64,000 nt of DNA, from the NCBI RefSeq assembly GCF_007752935.1, contig NZ_CP036319.1, positions 5,932,501-5,996,500 of the forward strand. The letters run 5' to 3'. The translations under genes were made by a program, and so were the position numbers. Positions 37,401 to 46,581 of the stretch are shown one piece after another. The first letter of the stretch is position 1. Each line of letters begins with the position of its first letter. The stretch comes from Crateriforma conspicua. GTDB taxonomy: Bacteria; Planctomycetota; Planctomycetia; Pirellulales; Pirellulaceae. The notes beneath the pieces are model-generated. The model saw only the letters and a list, made by a program, of their open reading frames with translations, searched no databases and had not been told where the DNA came from.

Positions 37401-37832
37401 GACGTAGGTCTGGTCGTCGCTTCCCGACTGGTGCCTTTCGATATCGTGCCGCAGCTTTCCAGATTCGATGACCTGCAAATCATCGGCGACATACTTCTTT
37501 GCCAGATCCGCCGGATACAAATCAAAATCCGTCTTACCGACCAATTCGGCGGCAGGACGTCCGATCTGTTCACTGGCACGCTTGTTGACGTACTTGATTC
37601 GCCCGTCCATGCCTTTGCGAATGACGCTAAGCGGCAAACTTTCGACCAACGACCGGTAAACGGCATCCGATTCACGTAACGCCGTTTCCAAACGCTCGAT
37701 TTCGTGAATCGTTGACGGATCACCGGAACGTGAGTCCGAAACATCGATGGACGATTCCGATTGTCGCGTCGCCTGGGAATCGGCAGGAACGTCAGGCGTA
37801 TCGGACGCATCAAGGGGGCGGGAATCATCCAC
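34434..37832 (-). CDS. Hybrid histidine kinase: three PAS, HisKA, HATPase, two REC, Hpt
   Basis: 1132 residues without a transmembrane segment, so it is probably a cytoplasmic sensor. Three PAS domains (about 60-180, 185-310, 310-430) are followed by HisKA with H463 in NMSHEIRTPLN, a HATPase domain (VGNAIKFTEAG, then GTGLGLAIS), receiver 1 with D755 (ISDVNMPEMSG), receiver 2 with D895 (LMDVQMPVMDG) and a phosphotransfer domain with H1074 (AAHTLKGAS). This is a full multistep phosphorelay in one chain. The GTG start has GGAGG eight bases upstream. It is divergent from the receiver/RsbW-like gene at 38093, a possible target of its phosphotransfer domain. No HTH output protein lies beside it. 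Confidence 0.93.
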   Translation of the reverse strand: MDDSRPLDASDTPDVPADSQATRQSESSIDVSDSRSGDPSTIHEIERLETALRESDAVYRSLVESLPLSVIRKGMDGRIKYVNKRASEQIGRPAAELVGKTDFDLYPADLAKKYVADDLQVIESGKLRHDIERHQSGSDDQTYVEVWKAPVRDAAGTVVGVQAMFWDVSRQKDAEQQIEYEKYLLGTLLDTVPDSVYFKDSDSRFIRLSRSCANKLGVDDPEDALGKSDADFFASEHAQKALADERQIMQTGQPVLADIEHETYPDGTESWCSTTKVPLRDKQDNVVGTFGISRDVTEQILAEQELARERDLLKTIIDNVPDLIYVKDRFGRFVTANAALVRMLGVDSVDDLIGKTDYDFSPPDLACNYVTDDQNVMRSGRPLLDREESHRRPDGSEICLLTTKVPLFPATQDEQPSDEAVGVVGIGHDITRRKKIDREILEAKESADQANRAKSDFLANMSHEIRTPLNAIIGMTDLVLDTKLDTTQRNFLSMVQEAGESLLSILNDILDFSKIEAGKLEFEEATFDLRESLGDTMKSLGLKAHAKNLELAFRVDPEVPRFVVGDSTRLRQVLVNLVGNAIKFTEAGEVVAEVRLLSQNEDEVWLSVSVRDTGIGIPAEKTQSIFDEFEQADTSTTRRFGGTGLGLAISSQLVRLMGGEIQVTSDVGVGSEFNFDIRLRAADQEVEEQHRRGMVVVGGTRVLVVDDNQTNREILFEMLGNWGMLPILAESASQAMQKIESAERDSQPFGLIISDVNMPEMSGFDFIRALRSSDLACRLPVILLTSGGREGDRDLGRQLGVEERLLKPVKQSELFDSIVRTLGISAPEDAATLATQPHNPPEQTLKILLVEDNEINRRLAVGVLSADGHQVDVAHDGQQAVERLESEAFDVVLMDVQMPVMDGLEATRQIRQREQSTGLHQPIIAMTAHAMKGDRDRCLEAGMDDYLAKPIRVSELRTKLSKTIEQPNGSEGTGAASDASESSGEVEDKRQSAASSEESGGQHVDADEALSPPNVDPDRGPCFDWEQAKQTVRGNKALLRELLGVYMREARELADQMSDATEQQQWDKVRQAAHTLKGASLSVGAVGVGKLAEQIQNAGEPIEPAQIESLVRCVDQALTEADAYRKSDDADQ

Positions 37833-38092
37833 GCGGGTACCTCCGCGAGTCTCGTGGGTTCAACATAGGGCCCTCCATTCATCATAAACTGTGACCACAG
37901 CCGACGTGGCATTTGGTCACCCCGGCGGATGGTGGGCATGATTCCCATCGCACAAAGTTGTTGGCATGGCGTTCGCGGGACAGGTCGGCAATCGCGAATT
38001 TCCCGTGAATCCGTGACGCCCAACCGTCATGACGCTAGGATGCGTCGGTCGTCCGGCGGAACGTTCGACTTGCCCCCTGGTCTTTTCTCATC

Positions 38093-39025
38093 ATGCCCCG
38101 CGTATTCAAGATCTTGGTTGTCGATGACAGCCCGACGCAGCAGTTGCTGCTTCGGGGCGTCCTGGAACAAGAGCCTGACTTGGAAGTCGAAAGTTGTGGC
38201 AACGGCCAGGAAGCTTTGGTCATCGTCATGCAATCGCCGCCCGACCTGGTCCTGACCGACTTGCAGATGCCGGAAATGGATGGCTTGGAATTGACCGAAG
38301 CCATCAAGCAGGCAGCCCCCTCGGTCCCCGTCATCCTGACAACAGGGCAGGGCAGTGAAGACATCGCCGCCCAGGCACTGCGAAAAGGCGCCGCCAGTTA
38401 CGTCCCCAAACGGTCGATGAACAGCGACTTGTTGCCCACCCTGCGACAAGTCTTGCAGCTGGCCGAATCGGAAACCGGCCGCAGCGACGTCAGCGACTAT
38501 GTCACGTCCGCGTCGGTCAGCCTTAGCCTTCGCAACGATGAAACCTTGGTCCCCGGTGTCATCGCCCGGTTGGAACAACCGCTGATCGAATTGGACCTGT
38601 TCGACGAAGGCAGCCGCATGCAGATCAGCATGGCATTGGACGAAGCGTTGCTGAACGCGATGATCCACGGCAACCTGGAAGTTTCGTCCAAGCTACGGGA
38701 GTTGGAAGACGGCGAAGCCTATCGCGAAATGATCGATCGTCGCACCAAGGAGGCTCCGTTCTGTGACCGTCGTGTTCGTGTAGAAATGGCCGCCGACAAA
38801 GAATCGGTACGCTTTGTGATTCGCGATGAAGGCAACGGCTTTGATGTTGCTTCCCTTCCAGACCCGACTGATCCGGCCAACTTGGAGAATGTCAGCGGCC
38901 GTGGCCTGTTGCTGATCAACGCCTTCATGGATTCGGTCAGCCACAACGACGTGGGCAACGAACTGACCATGATCAAACGATGCGACCAAAACGGTTCGGA
39001 CACGTCAGGTGAAAACGACGACTGA
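38093..39025 (+). CDS. Receiver domain fused to RsbW-like ATPase domain
   Basis: 310 residues. Residues 5-125 are a response-regulator receiver with D56 in VLTDLQMPEMDG and the conserved K in SYVPKRS. Residues 150-305 form a GHKL ATPase domain of the anti-sigma kinase (RsbW/SpoIIAB) type, with the N box LDEALLNAMIHGN, the G1 box DEGNGFD and the G2 box SGRGLLLINAF. There is no phosphoacceptor histidine box, so it is not a histidine kinase. It likely phosphorylates an STAS partner or binds a sigma factor under control of receiver phosphorylation. It is divergent from the hybrid kinase and converges on the PP2C gene. Confidence 0.88.
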   Translation: MPRVFKILVVDDSPTQQLLLRGVLEQEPDLEVESCGNGQEALVIVMQSPPDLVLTDLQMPEMDGLELTEAIKQAAPSVPVILTTGQGSEDIAAQALRKGAASYVPKRSMNSDLLPTLRQVLQLAESETGRSDVSDYVTSASVSLSLRNDETLVPGVIARLEQPLIELDLFDEGSRMQISMALDEALLNAMIHGNLEVSSKLRELEDGEAYREMIDRRTKEAPFCDRRVRVEMAADKESVRFVIRDEGNGFDVASLPDPTDPANLENVSGRGLLLINAFMDSVSHNDVGNELTMIKRCDQNGSDTSGENDD

Positions 39026-39084
39026 ACGCGGTTCCTCGCGAACGCGTCGGGTTGCCCTATGCCGCCGAACTCCTGTCCGCCTGC

Positions 39085-40332
39085 CTAGTGCGGCGGCGGA
39101 GGCATCCGATAATGGCTGTGGATTGAATCCGCGGGGCTTTGGAAATGTGGACGGGGAACGGCGTCGGCCAAACGCTTGATGACCACCGCCGTTCGATCAT
39201 CGTGCTGACACGATTCCGGTTCCACCCGCGCCGCCAAGTCAAACACTTGGTCCACGACATAGTCGGCGGATCGGTGCCGATTCGCAACGACCGTCTTCAG
39301 CACCGGAGCGACGCCTAGGAACGTCTCGTGGTCACGAGTGGCCTCGGTAATGCCGTCGGTGAACATCACCAGCAGATCGTCCCCCCGAAGATCGTCCAGG
39401 TTCATCGACAAATAGCGTTCGTCCGAAACAATCCCCAAAGGCGGATTGGGTGACGACAACACCAACGATGCCCCATCATTGCGGACCAGGTACCCGGGAT
39501 GTCCGGCGCTGCTATACGCGCACCGGCGTCCGGTCGGATCCAGATGCACCATGAACAACGTCACAAACGCGTTGTGTTTCAAATCGTTGATCAACAGCCG
39601 ATTCACCTCGGTCAACACTTCGCCGATCTCCATCCCCGTCATGACCAAAGCACGGATGGATGCCCGCGTTTCAATCATGACCATCGACGGCCCGATGCCG
39701 TGTCCACTGACGTCACCGATCACCACGCAACTGGAACCATTGGGCAATCGCATGAAATCGAAATAATCGCCGCCGTTCTCACTGGCCGGCTGACATGCAC
39801 CCGCCATGGAGTATTTCGTGCAACCGAAAAGCCGGCCGGGCAACAAGCGTTTCTGGATTTGATGCGCCATGTGCATCTGATGGCGGATCTCCAACAACTC
39901 CGCCTCCATCGACCGATGTGCGGCCCGCTCCATCGCCAAACGAATGGATCGAATCAAATGGCGGTCGGTTAGCTGCGTGCCTTTGACGATGAAGTCCTGG
40001 GCGCCCAGACGTACCGCGGAAACGGCCGAGGATTCTTCGGATTCGCCACTGATCACAACCACGGTCGCATCGGGGTCGCCCCGCAGGACATGCCGCAGCG
40101 TGTCCAGGCCCTCGCTGTCGGGCAGGTGCAAATCCAACAGAATCAAATCCAGACGCGATTGGGCAATCCGATCCATCGCGGACTGCAGCGTGTCGGCGGT
40201 GTACAGTTCCAGACCTTCGCCCAGGCCATTTTCCAGGCACAAAGTCGCCAACGTTCGATCGGTCGCGCAGTCTTCAACAAGTAAGATCGCAATGGAATCA
40301 CGATCGTTTCGGCTGTAGGGCAACGGATCCAT
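39085..40332 (-). CDS. Receiver domain fused to PP2C-type (RsbU/SpoIIE) phosphatase
   Basis: 415 residues. The N-terminal receiver (about 12-130) has D67 in ILLDLHLPDSEG. A short helix links it to a PP2C/SpoIIE phosphatase (about 180-390) with metal-binding motifs ENGGDYFDF, VVIGDVSGHGIGPSMV, DDLLVMFTDGITEATR and DDRTAVVIKRL. Such proteins dephosphorylate STAS anti-anti-sigma factors, here probably the product of the STAS gene 182 bases upstream on the same strand. The receiver would place this step under phosphorelay control. The ATG at 40332 has a weak ribosome binding site but fits the receiver start; an earlier frame extension lacks motifs. Confidence 0.9.
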   Translation of the reverse strand: MDPLPYSRNDRDSIAILLVEDCATDRTLATLCLENGLGEGLELYTADTLQSAMDRIAQSRLDLILLDLHLPDSEGLDTLRHVLRGDPDATVVVISGESEESSAVSAVRLGAQDFIVKGTQLTDRHLIRSIRLAMERAAHRSMEAELLEIRHQMHMAHQIQKRLLPGRLFGCTKYSMAGACQPASENGGDYFDFMRLPNGSSCVVIGDVSGHGIGPSMVMIETRASIRALVMTGMEIGEVLTEVNRLLINDLKHNAFVTLFMVHLDPTGRRCAYSSAGHPGYLVRNDGASLVLSSPNPPLGIVSDERYLSMNLDDLRGDDLLVMFTDGITEATRDHETFLGVAPVLKTVVANRHRSADYVVDQVFDLAARVEPESCQHDDRTAVVIKRLADAVPRPHFQSPADSIHSHYRMPPPPH

Positions 40333-40514
40333 GACCGCAAGTCTAACCCGCACGCCCCCACGTTGCAGGCAATACCGTGCTCCAGCGGCACACACCGTTC
40401 AATTTTCACCCATCCGAATCGCCAAAACGACACGCCACCGAGCCTTCGTCTCCGCAGACTCGCTAGGCACCGTCTTCTGAGCCGAAAAAATTTTCCCCGC
40501 AAGCGAGTCCGCTT

Positions 40515-40892
40515 TCACGACGATTCGATGCCGTGCAACGCATCAATCGCCCTCGGCATCGTGGCATCGATGGGAAAGATTCGGTCTTTCAAATTGGTGA
40601 CACAAAACGCGGTATGAATGTTGTCATTCATGTTCGACAGACGCATTTGCCCGTCGACCGCCATCACGTAATCGCGGGCACGCAGCAGAGTGCCAATGAA
40701 TTCAGAGGAAATCCCTGCGACGTCTTTGAAATTGATCACCAGTTTCTGCGGACCTTGCTGTTTCAAAAATTCCAGCAATTCCTCCTGTGTCCGCGTGATG
40801 ACCTCTCGCTGCAGAAAATCAAGCGGTTTGAGAAAAATGACGGTGACCTCATCAACATGGGACACGTTGAACGTCGTCAGTGGCTCGGTCAT
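40515..40892 (-). CDS. STAS-domain anti-anti-sigma factor
   Basis: 125 residues forming one STAS domain: VTVIFLKPLDFLQREVITRT, then LVINFKDVAGISSEFIGTLLRARDYV. The second serine of GISSEF is at the usual phosphorylation position of the SpoIIAA/RsbV family. ATG 40892 has GGAGG seven bases upstream; the longer open frame overlaps the downstream region of the DUF1501 gene and is not supported. It lies upstream of the PP2C phosphatase on the same strand, so it is the likely substrate of both that phosphatase and the RsbW-like kinase nearby. Confidence 0.88.
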   Translation of the reverse strand: MTEPLTTFNVSHVDEVTVIFLKPLDFLQREVITRTQEELLEFLKQQGPQKLVINFKDVAGISSEFIGTLLRARDYVMAVDGQMRLSNMNDNIHTAFCVTNLKDRIFPIDATMPRAIDALHGIESS

Positions 40893-41001
40893 GGGGCACC
40901 TCCATTCCGGTAATCCGGTGTCAAAATCAATCAGGTCATCGATGACCGACGGCCAAGAGTCTATTTTAAACCAGATCGACATCATGGCGGTGCGACCGAA
41001 G

Positions 41002-42381
41002 TCAGCCGACGATTTCCGGAACAATCGTTCCATGGACATCGGTCAAACGCATGTCGCGACCACCGAATCGAAACGTCAAGCGTCGGTGGTCAATCCCCAA
41101 CTGATGCAGCATCATCGCATGCAGATCGTGGATCATCAGCGGATTTTCCACAGCGTGGTAGCCATATTCATCTGTTGCGCCATAAACCGTGCCACCACGC
41201 ACGCCGCCCCCGGCCATCCAGATGCTAAACCCAAACGGGTTGTGGTCGCGACCGTCGTCACCTTGGGCAAAGGGCGTTCGGCCAAATTCCCCCGCAAACA
41301 CCACCAACGTTTCGTCCAACAATCCGTGTTCGTCCAGATCCGCCAGCAAGGCCGCGATGGGTTGGTCGACGGCCAACGAGTTTTCTTCGTGCCCTTTGCG
41401 TAAACGTTTGTGTTGATCCCAGCGGTCATTCCCCGACACGCTGGGACAGGTCAATTCGATGAACCGAACGCCGCGTTGGATCAACCGCCGTGCGAGCAAA
41501 CACTGTCGTGCGTAGATCGCCTTGGGCTTGAATGAATCGTCAACGCCATAAGCGTCCCGAACATGCTGTGATTCGCCCGACAGGTCGGCCAGTTCGGGAA
41601 CCGCCGATTGCATACGAAATGCAAGCTCGTAATTCCGAATGGCGGCCTCCACCGGATCGGGTCGCCCCCAACGTTCGGACAACGATTGATCCAGCTGGCC
41701 TAACAAATGTCGCTTTCGCGTTGCCCGATCGACGGCATCGTCCGACACCAAATTGGCCACCGGCATGGGGCCGGATGCGAACACCGAAGCCTGATGATTG
41801 GCGGGTAAGAAACCGCTGCTGAAATTATCCAGACCACCCGGCGGCGTCAGACCGCCGTTCAGCACCACGAAGCCCGGCAAATCATCACTTTCGCTGCCCA
41901 AGCCGTACGTAACCCAAGCACCCATGCTGGGACGTCCGACTTGGCCCAGCCCGCTGTGCAAGAAATAGTTGGCACTGGTGTGTTCGCTGAATTCGCTGGT
42001 CATACTGCGGATGACGCACAGCCGATCAGCATGCTTGGCGACATTTGGAAACAGTTCGCTGATCGGCAGTCCACTTTCACCGTGCTGTGAAAACTTCCAT
42101 GGACTGCCCAACGTCGTTCCGTTGTTGTCGAACTGCGTCTTTTCCATCTTCATCCCAAACGGTTGACCGTTTTCCCGCGTCAAACGTGGCTTGGGATCAA
42201 AGGTGTCGATCTGACTGGGCCCGCCATCCATATAAAGAAAGATGACATGCTTTGCTTTAGCGGCATGATGCGAACGATTCGCACCCTCGGCAGCCTGGTG
42301 AAGTGCGGACAACGCAACGGCACCGAAACCGCAAGCCGAACGTTGCAGCAAATGGCGACGTGACAACGCCAGCCGGGTCAT
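41002..42381 (-). CDS. DUF1501-family exported protein
   Basis: 459 residues. The leader (LSRRHLLQRSACGFGAVALSAL) is of the twin-arginine type. The mature part has KHVIFLYMDGGPSQIDTFDPKP, the DUF1501 signature shared with sulfatase-like alkaline-phosphatase folds, then VVFAGEFGRTPFAQGDDGRDHNPFG, and an ending with MMLHQLGIDHRRLTFRFGGRD. DUF1501 proteins are abundant in planctomycetes, nearly always beside DUF1549/DUF1553 proteins. A role in sulfated polysaccharide use is often proposed but not proven. The gene starts seven bases after the DUF1549/1553 gene on the same strand, so the two form an operon. Confidence 0.9.
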   Translation of the reverse strand: MTRLALSRRHLLQRSACGFGAVALSALHQAAEGANRSHHAAKAKHVIFLYMDGGPSQIDTFDPKPRLTRENGQPFGMKMEKTQFDNNGTTLGSPWKFSQHGESGLPISELFPNVAKHADRLCVIRSMTSEFSEHTSANYFLHSGLGQVGRPSMGAWVTYGLGSESDDLPGFVVLNGGLTPPGGLDNFSSGFLPANHQASVFASGPMPVANLVSDDAVDRATRKRHLLGQLDQSLSERWGRPDPVEAAIRNYELAFRMQSAVPELADLSGESQHVRDAYGVDDSFKPKAIYARQCLLARRLIQRGVRFIELTCPSVSGNDRWDQHKRLRKGHEENSLAVDQPIAALLADLDEHGLLDETLVVFAGEFGRTPFAQGDDGRDHNPFGFSIWMAGGGVRGGTVYGATDEYGYHAVENPLMIHDLHAMMLHQLGIDHRRLTFRFGGRDMRLTDVHGTIVPEIVG

Positions 42382-42388
42382 GGTTTGC

Positions 42389-45298
42389 TTAGGGAACAAA
42401 GATGAACTCCTTGGTGTTGACCAGCACGTCGACGAAATCACGCAGCCCCACCGCAACCGATTCCGATTCGATTAGGAACTGCTCTGCAATGGCGAATTCC
42501 TGTTCGGTTGGTTTCCGTGCAAACGCCTGCATGTAGACCGAATCGATCAGCCGTCCGGTCGCGGATGAATCATCCACGGGGCCGCTTTCAAGCAGCGTTT
42601 GTGTCCAATGATCCAGCAGATCATCGATCATCGGATCGTTCAACATCGCCAATGCCTGGGCGGGGACATTGGAAACATTTCGTTTTCCAACACTGGTCGA
42701 TGGCGCCGGCGTGTCAAAAGCAGCCATGAACGGTGACAAAAAGTTTCGACGCACTTCCACGAACAAGCTGCGTCGGCCTTGACCGTCGATCGGCCCGCTG
42801 GATTTGGGTCGTCCGCGCCCGGTCATAAAACTGGTCAAGTGAATGGGAACGCTGGGGCCACCAATTTGCCTGTCCAGCCGACCGGAAATCGTCAGCAAAG
42901 CGTCACGAATGGCCTCGCCTTCCAAACGCTGAATCCTGGACGGATCGGCGAACGAATCGGACAGAACAAAATCACGAACCATTCGCTTGCGTGACCAACC
43001 ACCGCGCATCAGCCGATCCGCCAAGTGATCCAACAGTTCCGGATCGGATGGCAATTGGCCAAGCACGCCAAAATTATCACACGATGCAACGATGCCTTGC
43101 CCAAACACGTGATGCCACCAGCGGTTGACGGCCACCCGTGGCGTCAATGGATTGGCGGGATCGGTCCAGCGCCCAGCCAATTCCAAACGATCGATCGGCC
43201 CGCTTTGCGAACTCTGATCTTCGTGGACATCAGCAATTCGAAAGGCGGTCAAATCACTGCGTGGCACCGGATCGCCGGGCTGATGAACGTCGCCGCGGAC
43301 CGCCAACGGAACATCACGTCCGGTCAGCTTGGACGACTGCAACACGGGTACGGCCCGTGGGCCTCCGGAACGATACACCCGCGATCTTGCGGTTTGCAGA
43401 ACACTTGCCCAACGGTCGGGACGAGCCTGCGAAGCAAACACTGATTTCGCGTCAAGCAATTGCACCGGAGCCACCGACGAATCCGGCTTCTTTGCTTCGG
43501 CAGACTGATACACACGTGCCAGGCCGATCCAGCCGGGACCTGGGTCCCAGACTTCCAAATGAGCGGTGTGACCGATGTAGTGGTGAAGGTCGCCGCCCTG
43601 CACCTGCCAGCCCCAATGTCCGTCGTCGCCAGCGGACGGCTGATCCACTTTGATGCGCATTCCACTGAACAACAGCGTGTGGTAGTCGCCCATGAAATAG
43701 CCGTCGACGACCAAGCGGATTTCGCATTGATCCTGACCAGCCAATTGGTAAATCAAATGCGGCTGTTTGATCACGAACGGTGGTGATCGCCAGACACCGG
43801 CCGCTTCGATGCCGGCGACGCGACTGTTCAGCCATGTCGCCGGATGAGTTTCGATCGCAACAGGATCGCCGTCCGGTGCGGGCACGATGCTCGGCGTCAC
43901 GGCGGGCGGGATCGCATCGGTTTCAAACGGCTCAAACGCCCAGCCTTCGGTGGTGCAACCGTCGGGCCAGCCTTGGGTCAGATCAAAAACAAGCTCCGCA
44001 TCGGTGGGCAAATCCGCTGGCGGATTGGACACTTCTGCTTTATCCAAGCGGACAAGATCTGGGTTCGCAAACGCAACCGTTTGAAGCTGATCCAAAGACC
44101 GGCGACATTCGTCGACGCGTTGTTGAACTTTACCGCCTGGATCCAACCAACCGATACTGCGTGTGGTCGATTGCAAAATACCCGACAGCGAATAGTAATC
44201 GGCTTGTGAAATCGCATCGAATTTGTGGTCATGGCAACGAGCACAAGCGATGGTCAGCCCCAACACGGCTTTCCCCGCCACATCGATTTGATTGTCGACA
44301 CGGATCGCCTGGTCATCTTTCACATCCACCGGTGCGTGTACCGCTTCGCCCAGCCACCAGAACGCGCTGCCCTGTTTCGACAGATCGGTTTGATCCAACG
44401 GATCGCGTCTTGGCGACGGCACCAAGTCGCCGGCCAATTGTTCGACCACAAACTGATCAAATGGCACGTCATCATTGATCGATCGCACGACCCAATCGCG
44501 AAATCGCCACGCGTGCGGGATCGGATAATCGAATTCGTGACCATAGGTTTCTGCAAATCGCACAAGGTCCATCCAGTGCCGGCCCCATCGCACACCGAAT
44601 TCGGGATCGGCCATCTGTCGATTCACCCAGCGATACTTTGCATCGGGTCGCTGATCGGCCAAGAATTCTTTCAGTTGGTCCGGTGTCGGCGGCAATCCGG
44701 TCAATGCAAACGTCACACGGCGTAGCCAGGTTGCCCGATCGACGCCGTCATGCGGTCCGTTCGACTTTTGCACAAACGCATCGATTGGATCGCTAGCGGT
44801 AGTGCCGGTGGCAGGAATTTCAGGCGGATTGACCGGTTGCCACGCCCAGTGGCTGTCGCGACGTCCAGCCAGATCGAAACCGGAGACCGGTTTGGTGTCT
44901 GGAAAGAAAGCGCCATCGTCGATCCATTTGCGCAACACCGCCCGTTCTTTGTCGCTGAGCGGTTGGTCCGGCGGCATGTCCAAACCACTTTCATAGGACA
45001 CCGCTTCGATCAGCAAGCTGTCGTCGGCCTGTCCGGCAATGACCACACCCGATTCTTCGATCGCGTCGGCGGAATCCAACATCAACCCGGCGGCGGGATC
45101 ATCGTTGGCCGCGCTATGACACGCATGACACTTGCTGATCAGCAAAGGTCGCACTTTGGATTCGAAAAAGTCGGCGCGTGAATCATCCGATGCCTGCACT
45201 TGTCCAGCTGAAAAGCAGCCAAACGTGGCCAGGACCAGACACAGAAACAGCTGTCCACCGCACCATTGATCGGTCGAATTTCTAGATAGTCTGCTCAT
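42389..45298 (-). CDS. Planctomycete cytochrome c/DUF1549/DUF1553 protein
   Basis: 969 residues with a signal peptide (about 1-36, ending VQA/SDD). The N-terminal planctomycete cytochrome c domain has one heme motif, CHACH, near residue 57 and a distal Met region (GLDMPPDQPLSDKERAVLRKWIDDG). DUF1549 follows (about 165-385; WLRRVTFALTGLPPTPDQLKEF, then WGRHWMDLVRFAETYGHEFDYP). A beta-rich insert is found near 480-610, and DUF1553 ends the protein (about 720-960; PRVAVNRWWHHVFGQGIV). The protein is periplasmic. Its enzymatic role is unknown; it is the constant operon partner of DUF1501 proteins, here at 41002-42381. Confidence 0.92.
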   Translation of the reverse strand: MSRLSRNSTDQWCGGQLFLCLVLATFGCFSAGQVQASDDSRADFFESKVRPLLISKCHACHSAANDDPAAGLMLDSADAIEESGVVIAGQADDSLLIEAVSYESGLDMPPDQPLSDKERAVLRKWIDDGAFFPDTKPVSGFDLAGRRDSHWAWQPVNPPEIPATGTTASDPIDAFVQKSNGPHDGVDRATWLRRVTFALTGLPPTPDQLKEFLADQRPDAKYRWVNRQMADPEFGVRWGRHWMDLVRFAETYGHEFDYPIPHAWRFRDWVVRSINDDVPFDQFVVEQLAGDLVPSPRRDPLDQTDLSKQGSAFWWLGEAVHAPVDVKDDQAIRVDNQIDVAGKAVLGLTIACARCHDHKFDAISQADYYSLSGILQSTTRSIGWLDPGGKVQQRVDECRRSLDQLQTVAFANPDLVRLDKAEVSNPPADLPTDAELVFDLTQGWPDGCTTEGWAFEPFETDAIPPAVTPSIVPAPDGDPVAIETHPATWLNSRVAGIEAAGVWRSPPFVIKQPHLIYQLAGQDQCEIRLVVDGYFMGDYHTLLFSGMRIKVDQPSAGDDGHWGWQVQGGDLHHYIGHTAHLEVWDPGPGWIGLARVYQSAEAKKPDSSVAPVQLLDAKSVFASQARPDRWASVLQTARSRVYRSGGPRAVPVLQSSKLTGRDVPLAVRGDVHQPGDPVPRSDLTAFRIADVHEDQSSQSGPIDRLELAGRWTDPANPLTPRVAVNRWWHHVFGQGIVASCDNFGVLGQLPSDPELLDHLADRLMRGGWSRKRMVRDFVLSDSFADPSRIQRLEGEAIRDALLTISGRLDRQIGGPSVPIHLTSFMTGRGRPKSSGPIDGQGRRSLFVEVRRNFLSPFMAAFDTPAPSTSVGKRNVSNVPAQALAMLNDPMIDDLLDHWTQTLLESGPVDDSSATGRLIDSVYMQAFARKPTEQEFAIAEQFLIESESVAVGLRDFVDVLVNTKEFIFVP

Positions 45299-45360
45299 CC
45301 GAACCAGGATAGCAGGATCAAATTCAACATGCAGAATCGTCGCAGCGCCGGTGCTGGGCT

Positions 45361-46581
45361 TTAGCCAATCAAACGTGCTTCCCCGGAAAGACGATCCAAC
45401 ATGCCCGACAGGCTGGTGCGGATGGATTCCAACAGGGGATCGGCCTCACCACGAGGCGGACGCTGGTCGGACACTTCGATCGCATCGGCAAACTCCACGA
45501 TCACCTTCAAACGCATCGTTTGGTCGGCTTTGCCGTAAATGGACTCTTGGATCCGCTGGATCGTTTCCAAGATCCGCGTGTCAGTGATTTCGCCGGGCGA
45601 CAAATAGCAATCGGGAAACGACAACAAGTTTTGTGCAAAATCCGCTTCTTCGGCAATCTCCAACAAGGACGGTCGCTGTGACTGCATCTCGGATTCGGAC
45701 AGGGAAAAATAGTGTCCGACCACGCGACTGCGAATCTTGCGAACACGTTCTCGCACGTCGGATGCGGACGGCGACGTCATCTCCATTTTCGCTTCCGCAT
45801 CGTTCAGCAAGAAATGCATCAAACGATCGCGGCGTTCGGGCAACGGCCCGGACGCGGATGTTCCGGTGTATTCGATTTCCTTTAGGGCCAGCATGCCTTC
45901 CACCAGACGCATCGTTCGTCCAATGATGTCGCGACGTCCGGTCTGGCGCCATCCCAACTGTGATTCCAATCGTCCCAGCTGGTGATCTGCCCAAGATTCG
46001 ATGTCGTCCAAGCACAGATACTTCAGTGCAACGGGCAACGCGACGACATTGCCGCCATCCTGTTTTTGACGTTTCTTGGCCGCCCGCCGTGCAATGAACG
46101 CGACACCATCGAGAAGCGGTTTTAATTGATCGTTGGTTCTATTGGTCGTGCCTTCGGGGAACACCACCAAGGGCCGCTTAGCTTCGACCAAGTATTCAAT
46201 GGCTTTATCGACCGCCTGTTTGTCATTGCCTTCGCGATTGATGCTGAACGCCCCCATGCGACGCAGCGCAAAAGACTCGAACGACGTCGTGTTGAACAAG
46301 TGCCAGGACGCCATGGCGTACAAATGAGTCTTGACCACGCGCGCCGGCCAGCCCAGCACAATGGGGTCCGCATAGCGACAATGGTTGGGCGTCAACAAAA
46401 TGCTTTGACGACTGTCCAACACCTCACGAAACGCGTCCAAGTTGCGGCACTCGTGTTCGACCACACCTTCCTTGCGACGCAGGTGCCAATCGATCAACCG
46501 AAACGCTTGGATGAAGCTTGGCCATCGGTCCCCCCGGTGCGGAGGGATAAATTCGTAGGGCCGTGACAAGACCACGGTCAT
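45361..46581 (-). CDS. PlsC-like 1-acylglycerol-3-phosphate acyltransferase
   Basis: 406 residues. The acyltransferase core lies in the N-terminal half with the HX4D motif NHCRYADPIVLG and the glycerolipid-binding motif VVFPEGTTNR. The C-terminal 180 residues are helical, without a recognised domain, and longer than in the standard PlsC, so this belongs to a longer-tailed class. It would acylate lysophosphatidic acid or a related lipid at the inner membrane face. The ATG overlaps the stop codon of the Ser/Thr kinase gene (TAATG), so the acyltransferase is translationally coupled to the kinase. Confidence 0.8.
   Translation of the reverse strand: MTVVLSRPYEFIPPHRGDRWPSFIQAFRLIDWHLRRKEGVVEHECRNLDAFREVLDSRQSILLTPNHCRYADPIVLGWPARVVKTHLYAMASWHLFNTTSFESFALRRMGAFSINREGNDKQAVDKAIEYLVEAKRPLVVFPEGTTNRTNDQLKPLLDGVAFIARRAAKKRQKQDGGNVVALPVALKYLCLDDIESWADHQLGRLESQLGWRQTGRRDIIGRTMRLVEGMLALKEIEYTGTSASGPLPERRDRLMHFLLNDAEAKMEMTSPSASDVRERVRKIRSRVVGHYFSLSESEMQSQRPSLLEIAEEADFAQNLLSFPDCYLSPGEITDTRILETIQRIQESIYGKADQTMRLKVIVEFADAIEVSDQRPPRGEADPLLESIRTSLSGMLDRLSGEARLIG

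Noticed and set aside
41002-45298. DUF1549/1553-DUF1501 pair as a new system
   Set aside because: The pair is one of the most common operons in planctomycete genomes, and nothing in this copy is unusual.
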